Positions 51,182 to 63,890 of a DNA stretch of 64,000 nt are shown piece by piece. The notes under the pieces were generated by a model, which was not told where the DNA came from, ran no database searches, and was given only the letters and a program-made list of their open reading frames with translations. Position 1 is the first letter of the stretch, and each line of letters opens with the position of its first letter. Origin of the DNA: Hybos culiciformis (lineage: Eukaryota; Arthropoda; Insecta; Diptera; Hybotidae); assembly GCA_964007475.1 (NCBI GenBank), contig OZ023275.1, forward strand, positions 24,389,052 through 24,453,051. Reading direction: 5' to 3'. The position numbers and the translations under genes were made by a program.

Positions 51182-51883
51182 ATTAAAATTAAAATAATTA
51201 TCATTGGACTCCTCAAAAATATTTTACTTCAAGTGAGAGCAACTATAATTTGGACATTAATTTATTTCATTGTACATCAGATTCATTAAATAAATTTATA
51301 TTACATAAGTAATTTTTTTTCAGCTTTTATTTTGTTACTTCCTGAATGATACAAGGATTTAATTTTAGTGTTCTTTGTAAAAATAACCATTGTCATGGTT
51401 TGGAATAAAAAATATTTGTTGTGTAAACAGGTCATAAAAAGAATAAATTTATATACATTAGATATTATTAAACAAAACTGTTTTTTAAATTTTTTTACAT
51501 ATGTGCTTTATTTCTAATATAAATATCTGAATAAACAGTTCAAACTTTTGAAATACAATGGCTCTTAAAAGTATTTAAAAATTTCGCTATGTGAGAACAT
51601 TTTTAAGTGTACATTATTTTACACGGGAATTTGTTTTTTACAACGTTTTTTGATGTTTCAATTTTATTGATTTTCTTTATTTTTTCTTGTATTTCTTTAT
51701 CTTTATTTTGATTTTCTTTAAAAGATCATAAATCTTCCCGGAAAATATTTTTTTATTTGGAGTTTCTTACATTAGACTTCTTTTAAATCAAAAACACACT
51801 TTAATAATAATTTTCTCGAATTTTAATAATGGTTTGATTTGAAACATTTGAATGGGTATCAATTTTTTTTTAATATAGTGAAT
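51182..51883. other. LRRC57 3' flank
   Basis: AT-rich DNA downstream of the LRRC57 stop (minus strand), with poly-T runs. TTTATT near 51663 is one possible polyadenylation hexamer. Nothing else is recognised. Confidence 0.4.
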
Positions 51884-52807
51884 TTAAAACATTTTCTTCT
51901 TAACTGCTGTGTATCTATCCTGATATTCATCATAACCATCTAATTCTTGAAATCGTTTTGATTGAAATAAATTGCCATCTATGCAAATATTACAAATTTT
52001 TGAATTTTTCAATAATTTTGGTGTGAAACATGTAACTTGTAAGCAATTCTCTTCAATTCTTAGAGTCTTCAATTTTGGACAATCAGCTACTAACTCTGAT
52101 AATGACGATATTTGATTTTGATTCACATTCAATTCTGTTACTTGTAGATCCTCAATTCCATCTGGTATGGACACAATTTTATTTCGTGACAAGTCCAGTG
52201 CATCCAAATGCTTTAGACCACAAAGCATTAGCGGGAATTCTTGAATTTGATTATTTGACAGATTTACTGTTTTTAAATTTTTACAATTACTTAATGATCT
52301 TGGTACTTGTACGATGAAATTGTTATGTGCTAGAAAAACTTCTAATTTTATTAATTCACCTAAAACATCAGGTAAATCTGTTAATCGATTTCCACTTATA
52401 TTTAAATGTTTAACAAGTGTGAATCTTCCGATTTCAGGTGGCAGCTGAACAAACCGATTTTCTGAAAAATCTGAAATAAAGACATCCTATTATAATGTTT
52501 TATTTCAAAACTTTGATATCACATATAATTTTGAATGATGATGATAAGCAAAAAAAATAAAATAAAGAAAATTTAAAATTAAGAACTTATTGTTCTTCAT
52601 GATATTTAGTAATTTAAACCTTACTTTAACAGCTGGGTTCCGTAGAATTGTCTTTGTTGTGCCATTTTGTAACATACCTATAGTTTTTAGAACATTCGGA
52701 AATTGTTTCAACTGTGGAGGAAAATCCTGCAAACGTTGTAACGATATTTTAAGGACACCAGTTTTCTGTGCAGTTTCTAAATGTTGTTTTATTTGTTTAT
52801 TACCCAT
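51884..52807 (-). CDS. LRRC57, leucine-rich repeat protein
   Basis: LRRC57 is a small conserved leucine-rich repeat protein, predicted to be N-myristoylated and membrane-associated; its function is poorly known. Two exons, 52678-52807 and 51884-52470, join in phase 1 into 238 aa (human 239). It starts MGNKQIKQHLETAQKTGVL, matching the family start with Gly2 for myristoylation. About seven repeats of the LxxLxLSxNxIxxLP type follow, for example LKTIDFSENRFVQLPPEIG, LVKHLNISGNRLTDLP, LKTVNLSNNQIQEFP and LDALDLSRNKIVSIPD. The conserved end has ELDGYDEYQDRYTAVKKKMF. The frame is open upstream with two more ATGs (52855 and 52867). I chose 52807 because it matches the family start. Confidence 0.94.
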
Positions 52808-53800
52808 GATGCTTGATGCTGATGCAAATGATGTACTAGAATGTGAAGAATGCATTTTTAGAAACAAAACAATTTTTTTTTAATTTTTTTTATTTTTTGT
52901 GATTAAAATTATTTTGATATTATTTTGAAATTTTATAAATCAAGTTTTAAGGGCGAGCTGATTATTCCGTTATACGAAGTTTTTCCGTTCAAATAAATTT
53001 ATATTGAGCAATGAATATTAAGACATTTTGAGGTACATAAATAAAGATTAAATAAAGTATACATATTTAACAAAATTATATTAAATTTAAGATTTAAAAA
53101 ATGCAGATATTGTTCTAGATTAGGTAAATACATACTTAAAGTTTTTTATTTTTAAATAAATGTGTTCATTATTAAACTGAAATGTAGCAAAAAGATTCTC
53201 TTAATACAATTCTTGTAGTAGTTCCAAAGAATATAATCCATTTATTTCTATACTCCATTTATTTCTATCTATCGGTTTATGTTACTTCGACATATAATAT
53301 AATTTATCTAAAAAAACGTTTTTTTTATCTCATAAATAATTAAAATTGTTGAAAATAAATAAATGAGCATTATGAGTTTCGATTACTTATTAAACATATT
53401 AAAGTTTTAAAACTAGTACCATTTTTCTCTAAAATATGTACATTTTCAGTAGGAATTGATTCAACATCAAAAATAACTTATGGATCTAAGAAATAATTTC
53501 GGGATTATATCGATTTGAATTTTATTTTAACAGATTTTAATGGTTCATTAATTTCCAATTAAAAAAAAAAAAACTATATTTTCGTTTTTGCTTTAAATGC
53601 ATTTTTACTTTTACGTATTTTTTCATAAACAGTACATATTTATAAACTAGGAATGACATTTTTACTTAGAACTCATTTTAATTCTGACGAATTAAATATT
53701 TTCCTTTAAAGAAATGCAAATTGTTATAAAAATATAAATTTTTGGTAGGTATATATAATTATAATAATAATTTTTGATCTATTTCTGATATAATTTTTTT
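52808..53800. other. Spacer between LRRC57 and PMM2
   Basis: About 1 kb between two genes transcribed in the same direction (minus). The part next to 52807 is LRRC57 5' UTR or an alternative N-terminal extension. The rest is AT-rich and without a recognisable exon. Confidence 0.5.
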
Positions 53801-54790
53801 TTATTCGATATCGAACATTTCGCATAAAATTCTTCTCGTATCATTAGGTGTTCCAACTTTGTGGCCAATAACTCTTTTGTCCGTATAAATTTCATGATCA
53901 TTACCACCTGGTTCAGTTTTGTCACCGAAAAAATGAATTTCTTTAAAATTATGAAATTTTTCAATGTGTCGTAAGCAGTAAGTTTTATCCCAACCATTTG
54001 GAAATACATCAAAACTAATTTGACCACCAATTGAGTATGTTAAATCAACATCATGAAATTCTTTTCTCAAATTTTCAATCATTTTCTCACGAATACGATG
54101 TTCATTATCATATTTATTGAATGCATTTCTTTCCTCTCGACTGCATTGTCGACCAACCGGACAAACATTCATCATACCTAAAAAATAAATAAATTATATA
54201 CAGATAAATTTTATTTGGATGATTAATTGATCATGATCAAAATCTTCTACTTTTGCGGACTAACTGTAGTAAAAGAATAACTCCGATGTCACGGTCGGCG
54301 GAAGGAATCATATGAAATTTTTAATGGCTAAATATGGTGACGGATCATATCAAAATAAAGTCTGATATATCTTATTAATTAAAAATAATAATTACCTACC
54401 ATTTCGAAATTCTATAAATGTTCCTCTCTTAAATGGTAGCTGCAATTCGGATAAATATCTTAGAACATAATTTATGAAACGTTGTAGAATCTCTTCGCCC
54501 AAATATTGTTGAATATTGGCCTTGTCAATTTCCTTACCATTCTCAATTTGAACTAAACCATTTTCAGGAAAAACAAAATCAAATTTATTTAAAATTGTTT
54601 TCCCATTCAATTGTTCAAACATTTTTTCTAAATCAGAGCCACCAACAATTCCTATTGTGGTCAAAGGTTTAATTTTTCCATAAAAGAATTCCTCAAATTC
54701 GGATTCAATTGCAGTACGTGGAAATGTCAATGTTCCATCAACATCAAATAATAATAAAATTTCATTTCTTTTATAGTTTTTTAATGACAT
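53801..54790 (-). CDS. Phosphomannomutase (PMM2 type)
   Basis: This enzyme converts mannose-6-phosphate to mannose-1-phosphate in the cytosol, feeding GDP-mannose for N-glycosylation and GPI anchors. Two exons, 54400-54790 and 53801-54177, join in phase 1 into 255 aa (human PMM2 246). The HAD-superfamily catalytic motif [14 protein letters not shown] contains the nucleophile Asp16 and acid/base Asp18. Also conserved are [46 protein letters not shown] (across the intron), [20 protein letters not shown] and [18 protein letters not shown] (Mg-binding region). The N-terminal extension [10 protein letters not shown] is a few residues longer than in mammals. All catalytic residues that I can check are present. 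Confidence 0.97.
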
Positions 54791-55815
54791 TTTTTTTTTT
54801 ATTTTCTAATTTTTTTTTTATTTCGATATTTTTTTTTTTTTTAATTATATTCTTAATAGGTATTTTAATATTTTTTTTAATTTTTTTTTTTTGTAAAAAA
54901 TAAAGCACTAAAATTTTCTAATATTTTAATTAATTAATGTCGTGTCACTTGACAAAGAAAAATTTTAATAAAATGTCAGAAATTATGATAAGAAACTTAG
55001 GGTTCACACATCACACACAACTTTAATCTTCTTTTATTAAAAAATTAAGGAAACAATAAAAAATACATTTAAAAGGAATATTATACCTACTAAGTATATT
55101 TCTGGACGTAGGTTGGTAACTATCTCGACTTCCCGAATGTTTTGAGTAGGTAGTAGTCGTTTGTCTCTCGTTTCAATAGTCGATAATAATAGGTAATAGG
55201 TATAATAGATAGAATTGGTTAGGTGACTACATGTTTATCGAATCTCGAAATAGGTATACGTAGGTATAGGTTGGTACCTAAATTAAAGGCCTGAAAGATG
55301 AAAAATGTAAATTTGCTCTTCACATTTGTATACCTAGTGAGCCCCAATCGCGGTCAATATAATGGTATCGAGATGAAAAATAAAATAATCAAAAAAATAA
55401 TTTGTTTTTATGATTGCTTTGATTAGGTACCTATCCTGATTAGATTAGAATTATTGAATTCAATAAAAAATTGGAAACCTTAATTTTGTAAAAAAAAAAT
55501 TTGTTAATTTTTATTTAAATAAAAAAAAAAAATTATCATAAAAAATGTTTATTTTTGTTAGATTTTTTTTTTTTGTAACAACAATATTTTACCTTTACTT
55601 CCTATTTTATTATTTATTTTTTTCAAATTACAAATTACAAATTGCCTTTTTCTTAAAATATAAAATAAAATAATAAATTACAAAAAAGTAATTATTTTCT
55701 GCTGCTTATTGTCGGATAGAATAATAAACAAAAAACACTCAAAGTAAAAATTAAAATTTTTCACACTCTTTTAATTTGAGTCTTTCTGTGACAATTTGTG
55801 AGAACTTTTTTCTTA
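54791..55815. promoter_or_regulatory. Divergent region between PMM2 and AP3M1, PMM2 side
   Basis: About 1 kb with heavy poly-T at 54790-54900, then TAGGTA-rich sequence (55080-55280). Together with the MITE and the flank to 56732 it must contain the promoters of both divergent genes. No core promoter is recognisable. Confidence 0.35.
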
Positions 55816-56221
55816 CTTGCGGGTTACACTTGCTGAAAAAAAAATCATGATTATGTTTTTTTTTGAATGTATGTGTGAAATTTTTGTGAGTCAAAAATCA
55901 TACTGGCTTTGATTTTAATCTTGATTTTTTTCTGTCACTGTATCAATAAAATACAATTGTTTACAATATTCTCATTCAAATTCAAATCCCGTAATAACAA
56001 ACCGCTTTTATTATTGTTGTTTGCGCTTTCAAGAGTTTACTTTTTTCTTTGGCAGCCAAAAAATTTTCTTTTGACAGAAAAAAATCAACCCTCTGATTTT
56101 TTTTAAGCATGATTTTTCATCATGATTATTTCTTGATTTTTTTTTTTTACACAAAATTTCACACATACATTCAAAAAAAATCATGATTATGATTTTTTTT
56201 TCAGCAAGTGTAACCCGCAAG
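55816..56221. mobile_element. PIF/Harbinger-like MITE with ~70-base terminal repeats and TTA duplication
   Basis: The left terminus CTTGCGGGTTACACTTGCTG at 55816 is mirrored exactly at 56202-56221, and the inverted match continues with few differences for about 70 bases (through ATCATGATTATG and GAATGTATGTGTGAAATTTT). TTA flanks both sides (55813-55815 and 56222-56224). A 3-base TTA/TAA duplication is the hallmark of the PIF/Harbinger superfamily. The 406-base element has no transposase frame. It lies in the shared upstream region of PMM2 and AP3M1. Confidence 0.85.
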
Positions 56222-56732
56222 TTAATTTTATAAATATTCTGCAAAGCCAGTGTTGCCAACTAAACCAATATTGGATCCAGTTTTTCTTTTTTAATATTTT
56301 TTCTTAATCTTATCTTGGCAGAAATTGAATTTTCTAGTTTAAATTTTGGAATGTTGACATTAGAAATTAATTTCAAAATTTTAATTAAAGTTAAAATAAT
56401 ATTTTTTTATATTTTCAAGTTTTGCAAAAAAGTTTTAGAAAAAAATATTTCGAGTTGATAATATAGATTTTTTGGATTTTTATAAATATAGCATTATAAG
56501 TATTATTTTTGTTTTGAGTGTTTTTCAAAAAAAAAAAAATTGCATTTCTTTTTTCTTCTCTTTATAATGTTTTCATTTCACTTTTGAGTCGAAATCGGAA
56601 TGATAACTTTCATATTTTGACGTTTCCATTAATTATTAAAAATTAATAAAATTAACAAAATTAGTTTTTATTTTTGTATATTTTTTTTCTAGTTTTTTTA
56701 ATTTATTCAAAATTTTTGAAAACTGATTAATA
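56222..56732. promoter_or_regulatory. AP3M1 upstream region
   Basis: 510 bases between the MITE and the AP3M1 start codon, AT-rich with a poly-A block at 56527-56540. It presumably holds the AP3M1 promoter and 5' UTR; no clear motif is seen. Confidence 0.35.
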
Positions 56733-58915
56733 ATGATTCACAGTTTGTTTATTATAAATAATGCTGGGTAGGTATCTAGGTAAATCTTAAGTTATTGTTC
56801 GCTTCTTAACTCTAAAAATATTTTTGATTCAGATTTAACAGGTGGACGGATATCCGACACCCGTCTAGCCACCTACAACTTCGTCAACTTCTAGATTTTA
56901 TATAAAGAGTTAAGATGAAGTTAAAGTTTTGAATTTACAAAATAAAGCAAGAGTTTTTATTTTTAATTTATTCTTGTATTATGTATTTAAGTTGATAATT
57001 TTGTGGAATGGGTACGTTCTGTATACCTACTTACTTAGGCTCAATGACTACCTACCATGTATGGTATAGTATAGCTACCTATAATAACTGTTGGTAGTAT
57101 AAATACTTAATTTGAATTTTATTTCCGTATATTTATTACATATAGGTAGGTATACCTTCGTATCTATTCATCAATTTTATTTTATTTTTTTAATAATTTC
57201 ATTTTAGCGATGTATTTTTGGAAAAACATTGGCGCTCTGTTGTATCAAGATCGGTGTGTGATTATGTTTTCGAAGCCCAAAAAAATTCTCAAAATGACAT
57301 TCCACCAGTGATTCCGACACCGCATTTTTATTTAGTTACAATACAACGAAATGGAATTTCATTAGTTGGTGCTTGTCAAAAAGAATGTCCACCTTTGTTT
57401 GTAATTGAATTTTTGCATCGTGTTGTCGACACATTTGAAGATTACTTCTCAGAATGTACTGAATCTGTTATTAAAGAAAATTATGTTGTGGTTTATGAAT
57501 TGCTTGACGAAATGCTTGATAATGGATATCCTTTGGCTACAGAAAGTAATATACTTAAAGAATTAATTAAACCACCGAACATACTAAGAACTATTGCAAA
57601 TACAGTGACTGGAAAATCAAAGTAAGTTTTAAGAAATTTATTTTTATTTTATTTTATTTATTTATTGGGAACATAATAAATGGAAATTCGGATAAATATC
57701 CTTTCCTTGGTGCCAAATATTTTGCCATTCATCCTGCTTCCAAGTATTCCAAGATTTCAGACCAGTAAATGTTTAAATCAATCAAAAAATACTGGTTTTT
57801 GATTGATTTAGAAATGAAAAAACCATAATACCTCCAGATGGTAAAACGCATTTAACAGACTCATTTGACAATAATTCGTAATTTTTTTTCTAAATGTTAC
57901 AAAAAACTTATTTATTTTAACAATTTTTAGCGTTAGCGGAACACTACCTAGTGGTCAGTTGTCAGCGATTCCATGGAGACGATCTGGGGTCAAATACACA
58001 AATAATGAGGCATACTTTGATGTCATAGAAGAAGTTGATGCCATTATTGATAAGTCTGGTGCAACAGTGTTTGCAGAAATTTTAGGATATGTAAAGATTT
58101 TCTATTATGGTTTTTATTTTTTTTCCGTCATTAAATTACCTCTCAATTTTCAGATCGATTGTTGTATCAAATTATCAGGAATGCCAGACCTTACCCTATC
58201 ATTCATGAATCCAAGATTATTTGATGATGTATCATTTCATCCTTGTGTTCGGTTCAAGAGATGGGAAGCTGAAAAAATTTTGTCATTTATTCCCCCTGAC
58301 GGAAATTTTCGGTTAATGTCATATCATATTGGATCTCAATCAGTTGTAGCTATTCCAATTTATGTTCGGCATAATTTGTCATTTAAGAGCGGAGAACAAG
58401 GGCGTCTTGATATCACTGTTGGACCCAGAACTACATTAGGTAGAACTGTTGAAAATGTTAAATTGGAAATATCGATGCCAAAATCAATATTGAATTGTGT
58501 TCTTACACCAACTCAAGGAAAATACTCCTTTGACTCTGTTACCAAAATATTGCATTGGGATGTGGGGAGAATTGATGTTACTAAATTGCCAAATATTCGA
58601 GGATCGGTGAGTTCAAAAGGAAAATTTATGATTAATATTAAATTATGATTAAATTGTACTTTTTTATTTATATTTACAAATCTGTTATTTTTGAAATGTG
58701 AATAAATATTATTAAAAAAATACTTATTTTAGGTGGCTGTGGCAACTGGAGCGCAACCAGACACAAATCCATCAATAAATGTGCAATTTACGATATCTCA
58801 GTTGGCTGTTTCGGGCCTAAAAGTTAATCGTTTAGATATGTATGGTGAAAAATTTAAACCTTTCAAAGGAGTTAAATATATTACTAAAGCAGGGAAATTT
58901 CAAATTAGGATGTAG
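56733..58915 (+). CDS. AP-3 complex subunit mu (AP3M1; carmine in flies)
   Basis: The mu subunit of AP-3 recognises tyrosine-based sorting signals and sends cargo from endosomes to lysosomes and lysosome-related organelles such as pigment granules. Five exons, 56733-56767, 57208-57621, 57931-58090, 58154-58606 and 58733-58915, join in frame into 414 aa (human 418). Exon 1 encodes MIHSLFIINNAG, the conserved start of mu chains. The N-terminal longin-like domain (to about residue 140) contains FLEKHWRSVVSRSVCDY and VIEFLHRVVDTFEDYF. The mu-homology domain (about residues 170-414) contains IPWRRSGVKYTNNEAYFDV, SGMPDLTLSFMNP, FIPPDGNFRLMSYH, LAVSGLKVNRLDMYG and KPFKGVKYITKAGKFQIR. The third intron is only 63 bases. 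AATAAA hexamers follow at 59136-59141 and 59146-59151. Confidence 0.97.
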
Positions 58916-59135
58916 GAAAATGATCAAAACAACGTATTACATAATATTAATATTAAATATTATACTTATAATATCATATTTAATTTTAGAAATAATTTTC
59001 TAATATCAGTTTAATGTGTAATGTGAATTATTTTAATTTAATATATAATATTTTAATTCCATTTATTGAAAAGCTTGAGATTGTCATTTTTCCTTTTAAG
59101 GATAAATATAATTTTCATAATTTATTATTGTTACA

Positions 59136-59141
59136 AATAAA
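59136..59141 (+). terminator. Polyadenylation signal of AP3M1
   Basis: AATAAA lies 221 bases past the AP3M1 stop codon, with a second copy at 59146-59151 and T-rich sequence directly after it. Confidence 0.5.
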
Positions 59142-59151
59142 ATACAATAAA

Positions 59152-62100
59152 TATTTTTAAATTTGAGTTTTTATTCTATCATGACATCGATAATGAAGGT
59201 TAAGAATAATAATTTATTTAGCAATCAAAAGTTAAATATAAAAATAATATTTTCAAGAAATAGAAATAAAATGAAAAATGTTTTCTTGTTCTTATACCGA
59301 ACTTGAATCAAACTAAAAATTATCTATTATGATGATGATGATGTCAATGAGATAGAAAATACTTTTTAATTAAATTCCAACGAATATTTTACTTATTATC
59401 TTTAAATGATGTGAATATTGTAATTGAAAATAGTGAATGAACTAAAAAAAAAATAAAAACAGTATGTCAATTACAAAATATTGAACATGATAACCGGAAT
59501 TAAATAAAAACTTACTTTTGGGTCAAATTTCATACATTTATTGGAATTATGTGTAAATTATAATATTTGAAGAAATTTAAATTTTCTATTTACAATTTAT
59601 TTATTCATTACAAAAAATAAGATCATAGTACTTTATACATTATGATATAAAAAAATAATAACTAATTTATTAGAGTGAACATCAGAAATTTCATGTAAAA
59701 TTTTGGTTTAATAAACCCTATTAGAGTAGTTGGAATAGTTAACTTAAATAGGTTTTTTTTCTTAACCTTGATCAAAATTATTTTAATAATTTTTATAACA
59801 ACAAAAATTAAGTTCTTATAAAATTGCTTTCAATAAAATTTAAGATCTCTTTCGAGTTCCAAGCACAAATATAATACAAAATTTTAATTTACACATATAA
59901 TAAAAAAAAAAATTAAATCAAACTTACCCTCGCTACAGGCAATATTTAAAATGTAAAAAAATATGATATAAATTTATAAGTGCGAAGAAGATATTTTTTC
60001 AGAATTTTAATTCATAAGAAGAATTACTGTATTGGAACAATCACAGAAATAAAAATAATAAAAAATAGCAAGAAAATAAAAACTGAACAAATCTTTGCGT
60101 AATTAGGAAGCTGGAGTCAGACTAACCATCAACACAGAAGCAATAAGAAAAGCAACAACAACAGCAACAAAATTATTAACAAAAAAGAAGTAAAAGGAAA
60201 AGGTTAAAATGTTATTCCACGTCTGAAGGGAGAAAAAACTTTGAACTTTTTTTTAGTGCTTTTATTCAAAAAAGGATTGAAGTTTTAGAATTAAGAATAT
60301 TGGTTGTGGAAGTAATCAATTAGTTAAACTGTAAAAGAGTTCATTTCAATGCAAATTCCAGACGAAATTGCAAATATTGTAAGCAAATAATTGTCGTGAT
60401 TTATATGGCAATCTAAGTAAAAACAGAGTGAATTTTTATGATATGTATGCTGCGAGCGAATTTACTTTAACTGGGGTTGGAAAATGTTGTCCTGATTTTT
60501 GTTCCAGAGAATAACTTACATTTATTATTGGAAGAAATAAAATTCAAATTCTCAAAACCCAAATTATGAAACCCAAATATTTGCAAAAATTTTAATTATT
60601 TCTTATAAAAGTGATTGAAAAAAGGATAATTATTATAAAGAAATTGATATAAAACACGAAAATTTGTGGAAATAAATTAAATTTTAGTACATGTCATAGA
60701 AATTCTATGAATTTTTGTCGAGTTTCGGCCTTAAGTCTTTTGTTTTATATTCAAAATAAGTTATTTTTAGCATTGTAAAAGGCATAATTTATAATTATAA
60801 TTTATATATTTAAAATTTATTTAAAAAAAAAATTATCATTTATTAAATTCAATAATGTACAACTTAGTTCGAACGAATAATATTACATTGAAAAAAAACT
60901 GAAAATAATATATTGTAGAGCTCACTAAGTTAATTTTCTTGCTGTGTGTAGAAATACCATTACAGTCTCTCTAGAGACTAATGTGCACAGTCAGTGTTCA
61001 CATACATAGCACCTATAAGTATTTGATTTTTTTTTATTATTAAATATTTTTACAACAAATAATAAAAATGTAAAACTTTCGTGTTATTTTAACATTTATT
61101 TTAAATCAATCATGATTTGTAGTATGTAAAAGCGATATATAGTATACTCGTTTTGAATTTTATTTATTTGTTTCTTTTTTTCATTGAAACATCTTGTTGA
61201 ATTCAAATTATGCTTTATCGTTTTATGATTGTTGAACTAAAATGGAAGAAATGTAAAATTTATGTACAACTGTACATAAAATGCATTTTTCAATTTAGCT
61301 TGAATTTTTTTTGTATGTTAAGAGTAAGACCTTAAAATAAAATATTTTCAATTTCTTAACAATACTTATAATGTTTAAACACAAAAGATCAGGAGTCTAT
61401 TCTAAATGAATATCAAATGGTGTTCGCTAATAACAATTTTATGTAATGTATGTGCGACTGTACGTATAGCAAATCCGAAATAAAAAAAATGTTAAAGAAT
61501 AATGTCCGAGTTCTTTCAGGTACTTACTTAATTCACAAATATAATTTGCGCTGTGCTTATAGAATTAAAAGATTTTTTTAAATTAACATTTTCCCAATAG
61601 CTCTTTTATATGTCATATCTCTCATATCTCTCGACTGGTACTGGAAAATAATTCTCGAAAGAATTGAAAAAAAAAAAAAAACTGGAAACTGAATATATTT
61701 ACTAAGTTAATTTTTAAGAATAAATTCCTAAATTAAATAAAAATTATTTATATTTTAATTCTAACAAGAGTTGAGGGATAAATTAAAAATTAGTAGTTAA
61801 TCCTATATTATAATTTTTCGTCCACAACATATTTGTTTTTTTTTTACAAAGAACTGAATCCTAGATATAAGTAATTAGGTATATTTTCATCCATATATTA
61901 TTATGATAATTGACTACTGACTGAAATTAGAAAAACTACTGAAAATATTTGATTGAGTTTTTGATGAAATTATAATTTCCTGCTAAATAAAAAGTAGGTA
62001 ATTCAAAAAAAAAAAAAATCATTTATGATTTAGCATGTTAAAATAGTGATTCTATGAGTCAGATGTATCTATTTTTAACTGAAAATCAGATATTATTTTT

Positions 62101-63890
62101 TTTTATGGTAAATATTTTGTTTCAAAGATTTTTATGATTATTACATTTTTACCAAGATATTTAACAGTATGATATGATGTTGTTATAAATTTCCTTATAA
62201 GTTCTGTATACATAGCATACATACATATAAAATAATCTATACAATTCTTAGTTGAAAATGCATCAAAAAGAAATACCAGTTAGCAGCGAAAAAAAAAGAA
62301 GGAAAATGCTGGAACAGAGGCATATAATGTATAGTTATTTTTTTTTGCATGATATTGCCAAGCAAAAAAAAAGTAGCTTTTTTATTTTAAAGAGTACTTT
62401 TGACTTCTACCATTGCAACAGATTTTTTATTTATTTTTTTTAATAAATAAGTTTTTTGAAAATTTCATTCGGTCAGTCAATATTTTATTATATGGTTGTT
62501 CGATATAAATTGTACATTTATTCCCAATAAAGTATTCACTTGTACAGTCATCAAAAACAGGACTGGATTGGAAACCAATTTAAAAGAAAATATACCTATA
62601 TATATTTCTGAAGATATTATGTATATAAAGTATGCATGTATAATGTATATATATTTTCTTGCACTTTTTAGTTTAAAAAGAAATCAATTATTTGAAAACA
62701 AAAACTATACATTTTGGATAATTTTTGTATTTGAATTTTATTTAGTTTGAAATTCTCCCAGCTAATGAGGTCAGCATTTGTATTTTTGGATTATTATGCC
62801 CTTTTAAAAAATATTTTTATTTACGGTGAAGTGGAATAAAATGGAAACTTAGTAGTTTATCACCTAAGCTCAATCATCAGCCTAGGTTTCTTATAATAAT
62901 GTTGGAATGAATCTGGAAGCTTGTGCTGTATTAGGAAGCTTATATAGAGAAACAAGTGAAGGATATCAGTTTCAAAAGTCGTAGTAATTATTTTGATTGG
63001 AAAAGGAAGAAAAAAATGCAAAACTTCATAGGATTATCCATAATATAGTTCACATATATATAATTGAAGTTATGGGTTGAGTCTTTGGAATTTAGGTTGT
63101 TGTTAGAAATTATTGTCTGCAAAATTATTAATTCGATACAAAAAATGGGTTTGCTCGACCGTGGTTCCAAAGATTGGAAAATAAATTTCATATTATTTGG
63201 ACAACAAAACTTTTAAAAACAATTGAACTGAAGTTGTAGAAATTTAAATTTTAAGAAAAAAAGTACTTTTTTTTTATCATCAAGAATGCAGTTTGACCTC
63301 TTTTGAAACATATTCTTCTGCAAAAAAAAAAAAAACAAAAAACAAAAAAAGGGAATATTGCATGATTTAAAGCTATTATAAGAAATATTTTAAAATTTAA
63401 ATATGCTAAATTTTTATACATTCGAAAAATTTTTAACTGATGAAGAATTCTCTCTTATTTTTTTTTTTTGGTTGCTGTTTTATGAAATTGGTTGAAATTT
63501 TTTCTTTTTTTTTCGCAAGGATAAAAAATTCAGTAGTGGTTATTTTTGAAGTTGAAAAACGAATGAAAACCGATTAAGTTAAATGATTTTTAATGATTAC
63601 TTTAAATTGATACTCCTATAAATTTAATGTCCAATTATGCTTGAAAGCTATTAATAATAATTATTTATAAGTTCAATAATATGTATTTAAAAAAAAAAAA
63701 ATAGTGAAAATAGTTGAGATTTTTTGCCGAATTTATGTCCTTATCGACGAGATCCTTCGGAAAAAAATTTATAAGTAAAAATTAATGAGTGCTCAAAACT
63801 GAATGAACCATTAATAAATTTATTAAAATATAGTAACTAATTAATTATAATATAGTAATTAAATATATGAAATATATGGTATACAATTAC
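59152..63890. other. AT-rich region without recognised gene
   Basis: About 4.7 kb of AT-rich DNA. A (GAT)n run lies near 59328-59342 and poly-A/T blocks are common. If the partial exon at 63891-64000 is real, part of this stretch is its downstream intron or 3' UTR on the minus strand. I found no further exon on either strand. The longest open frames (about 62252-62750) have chance-like composition. Confidence 0.45.

Noticed and set aside
62252..62750. Two short plus-strand open frames near 62.3-62.7 kb
   Set aside because: Their composition (Phe, Lys, Ile, Tyr) is that of random AT-rich DNA, with no domain and no splice partners.
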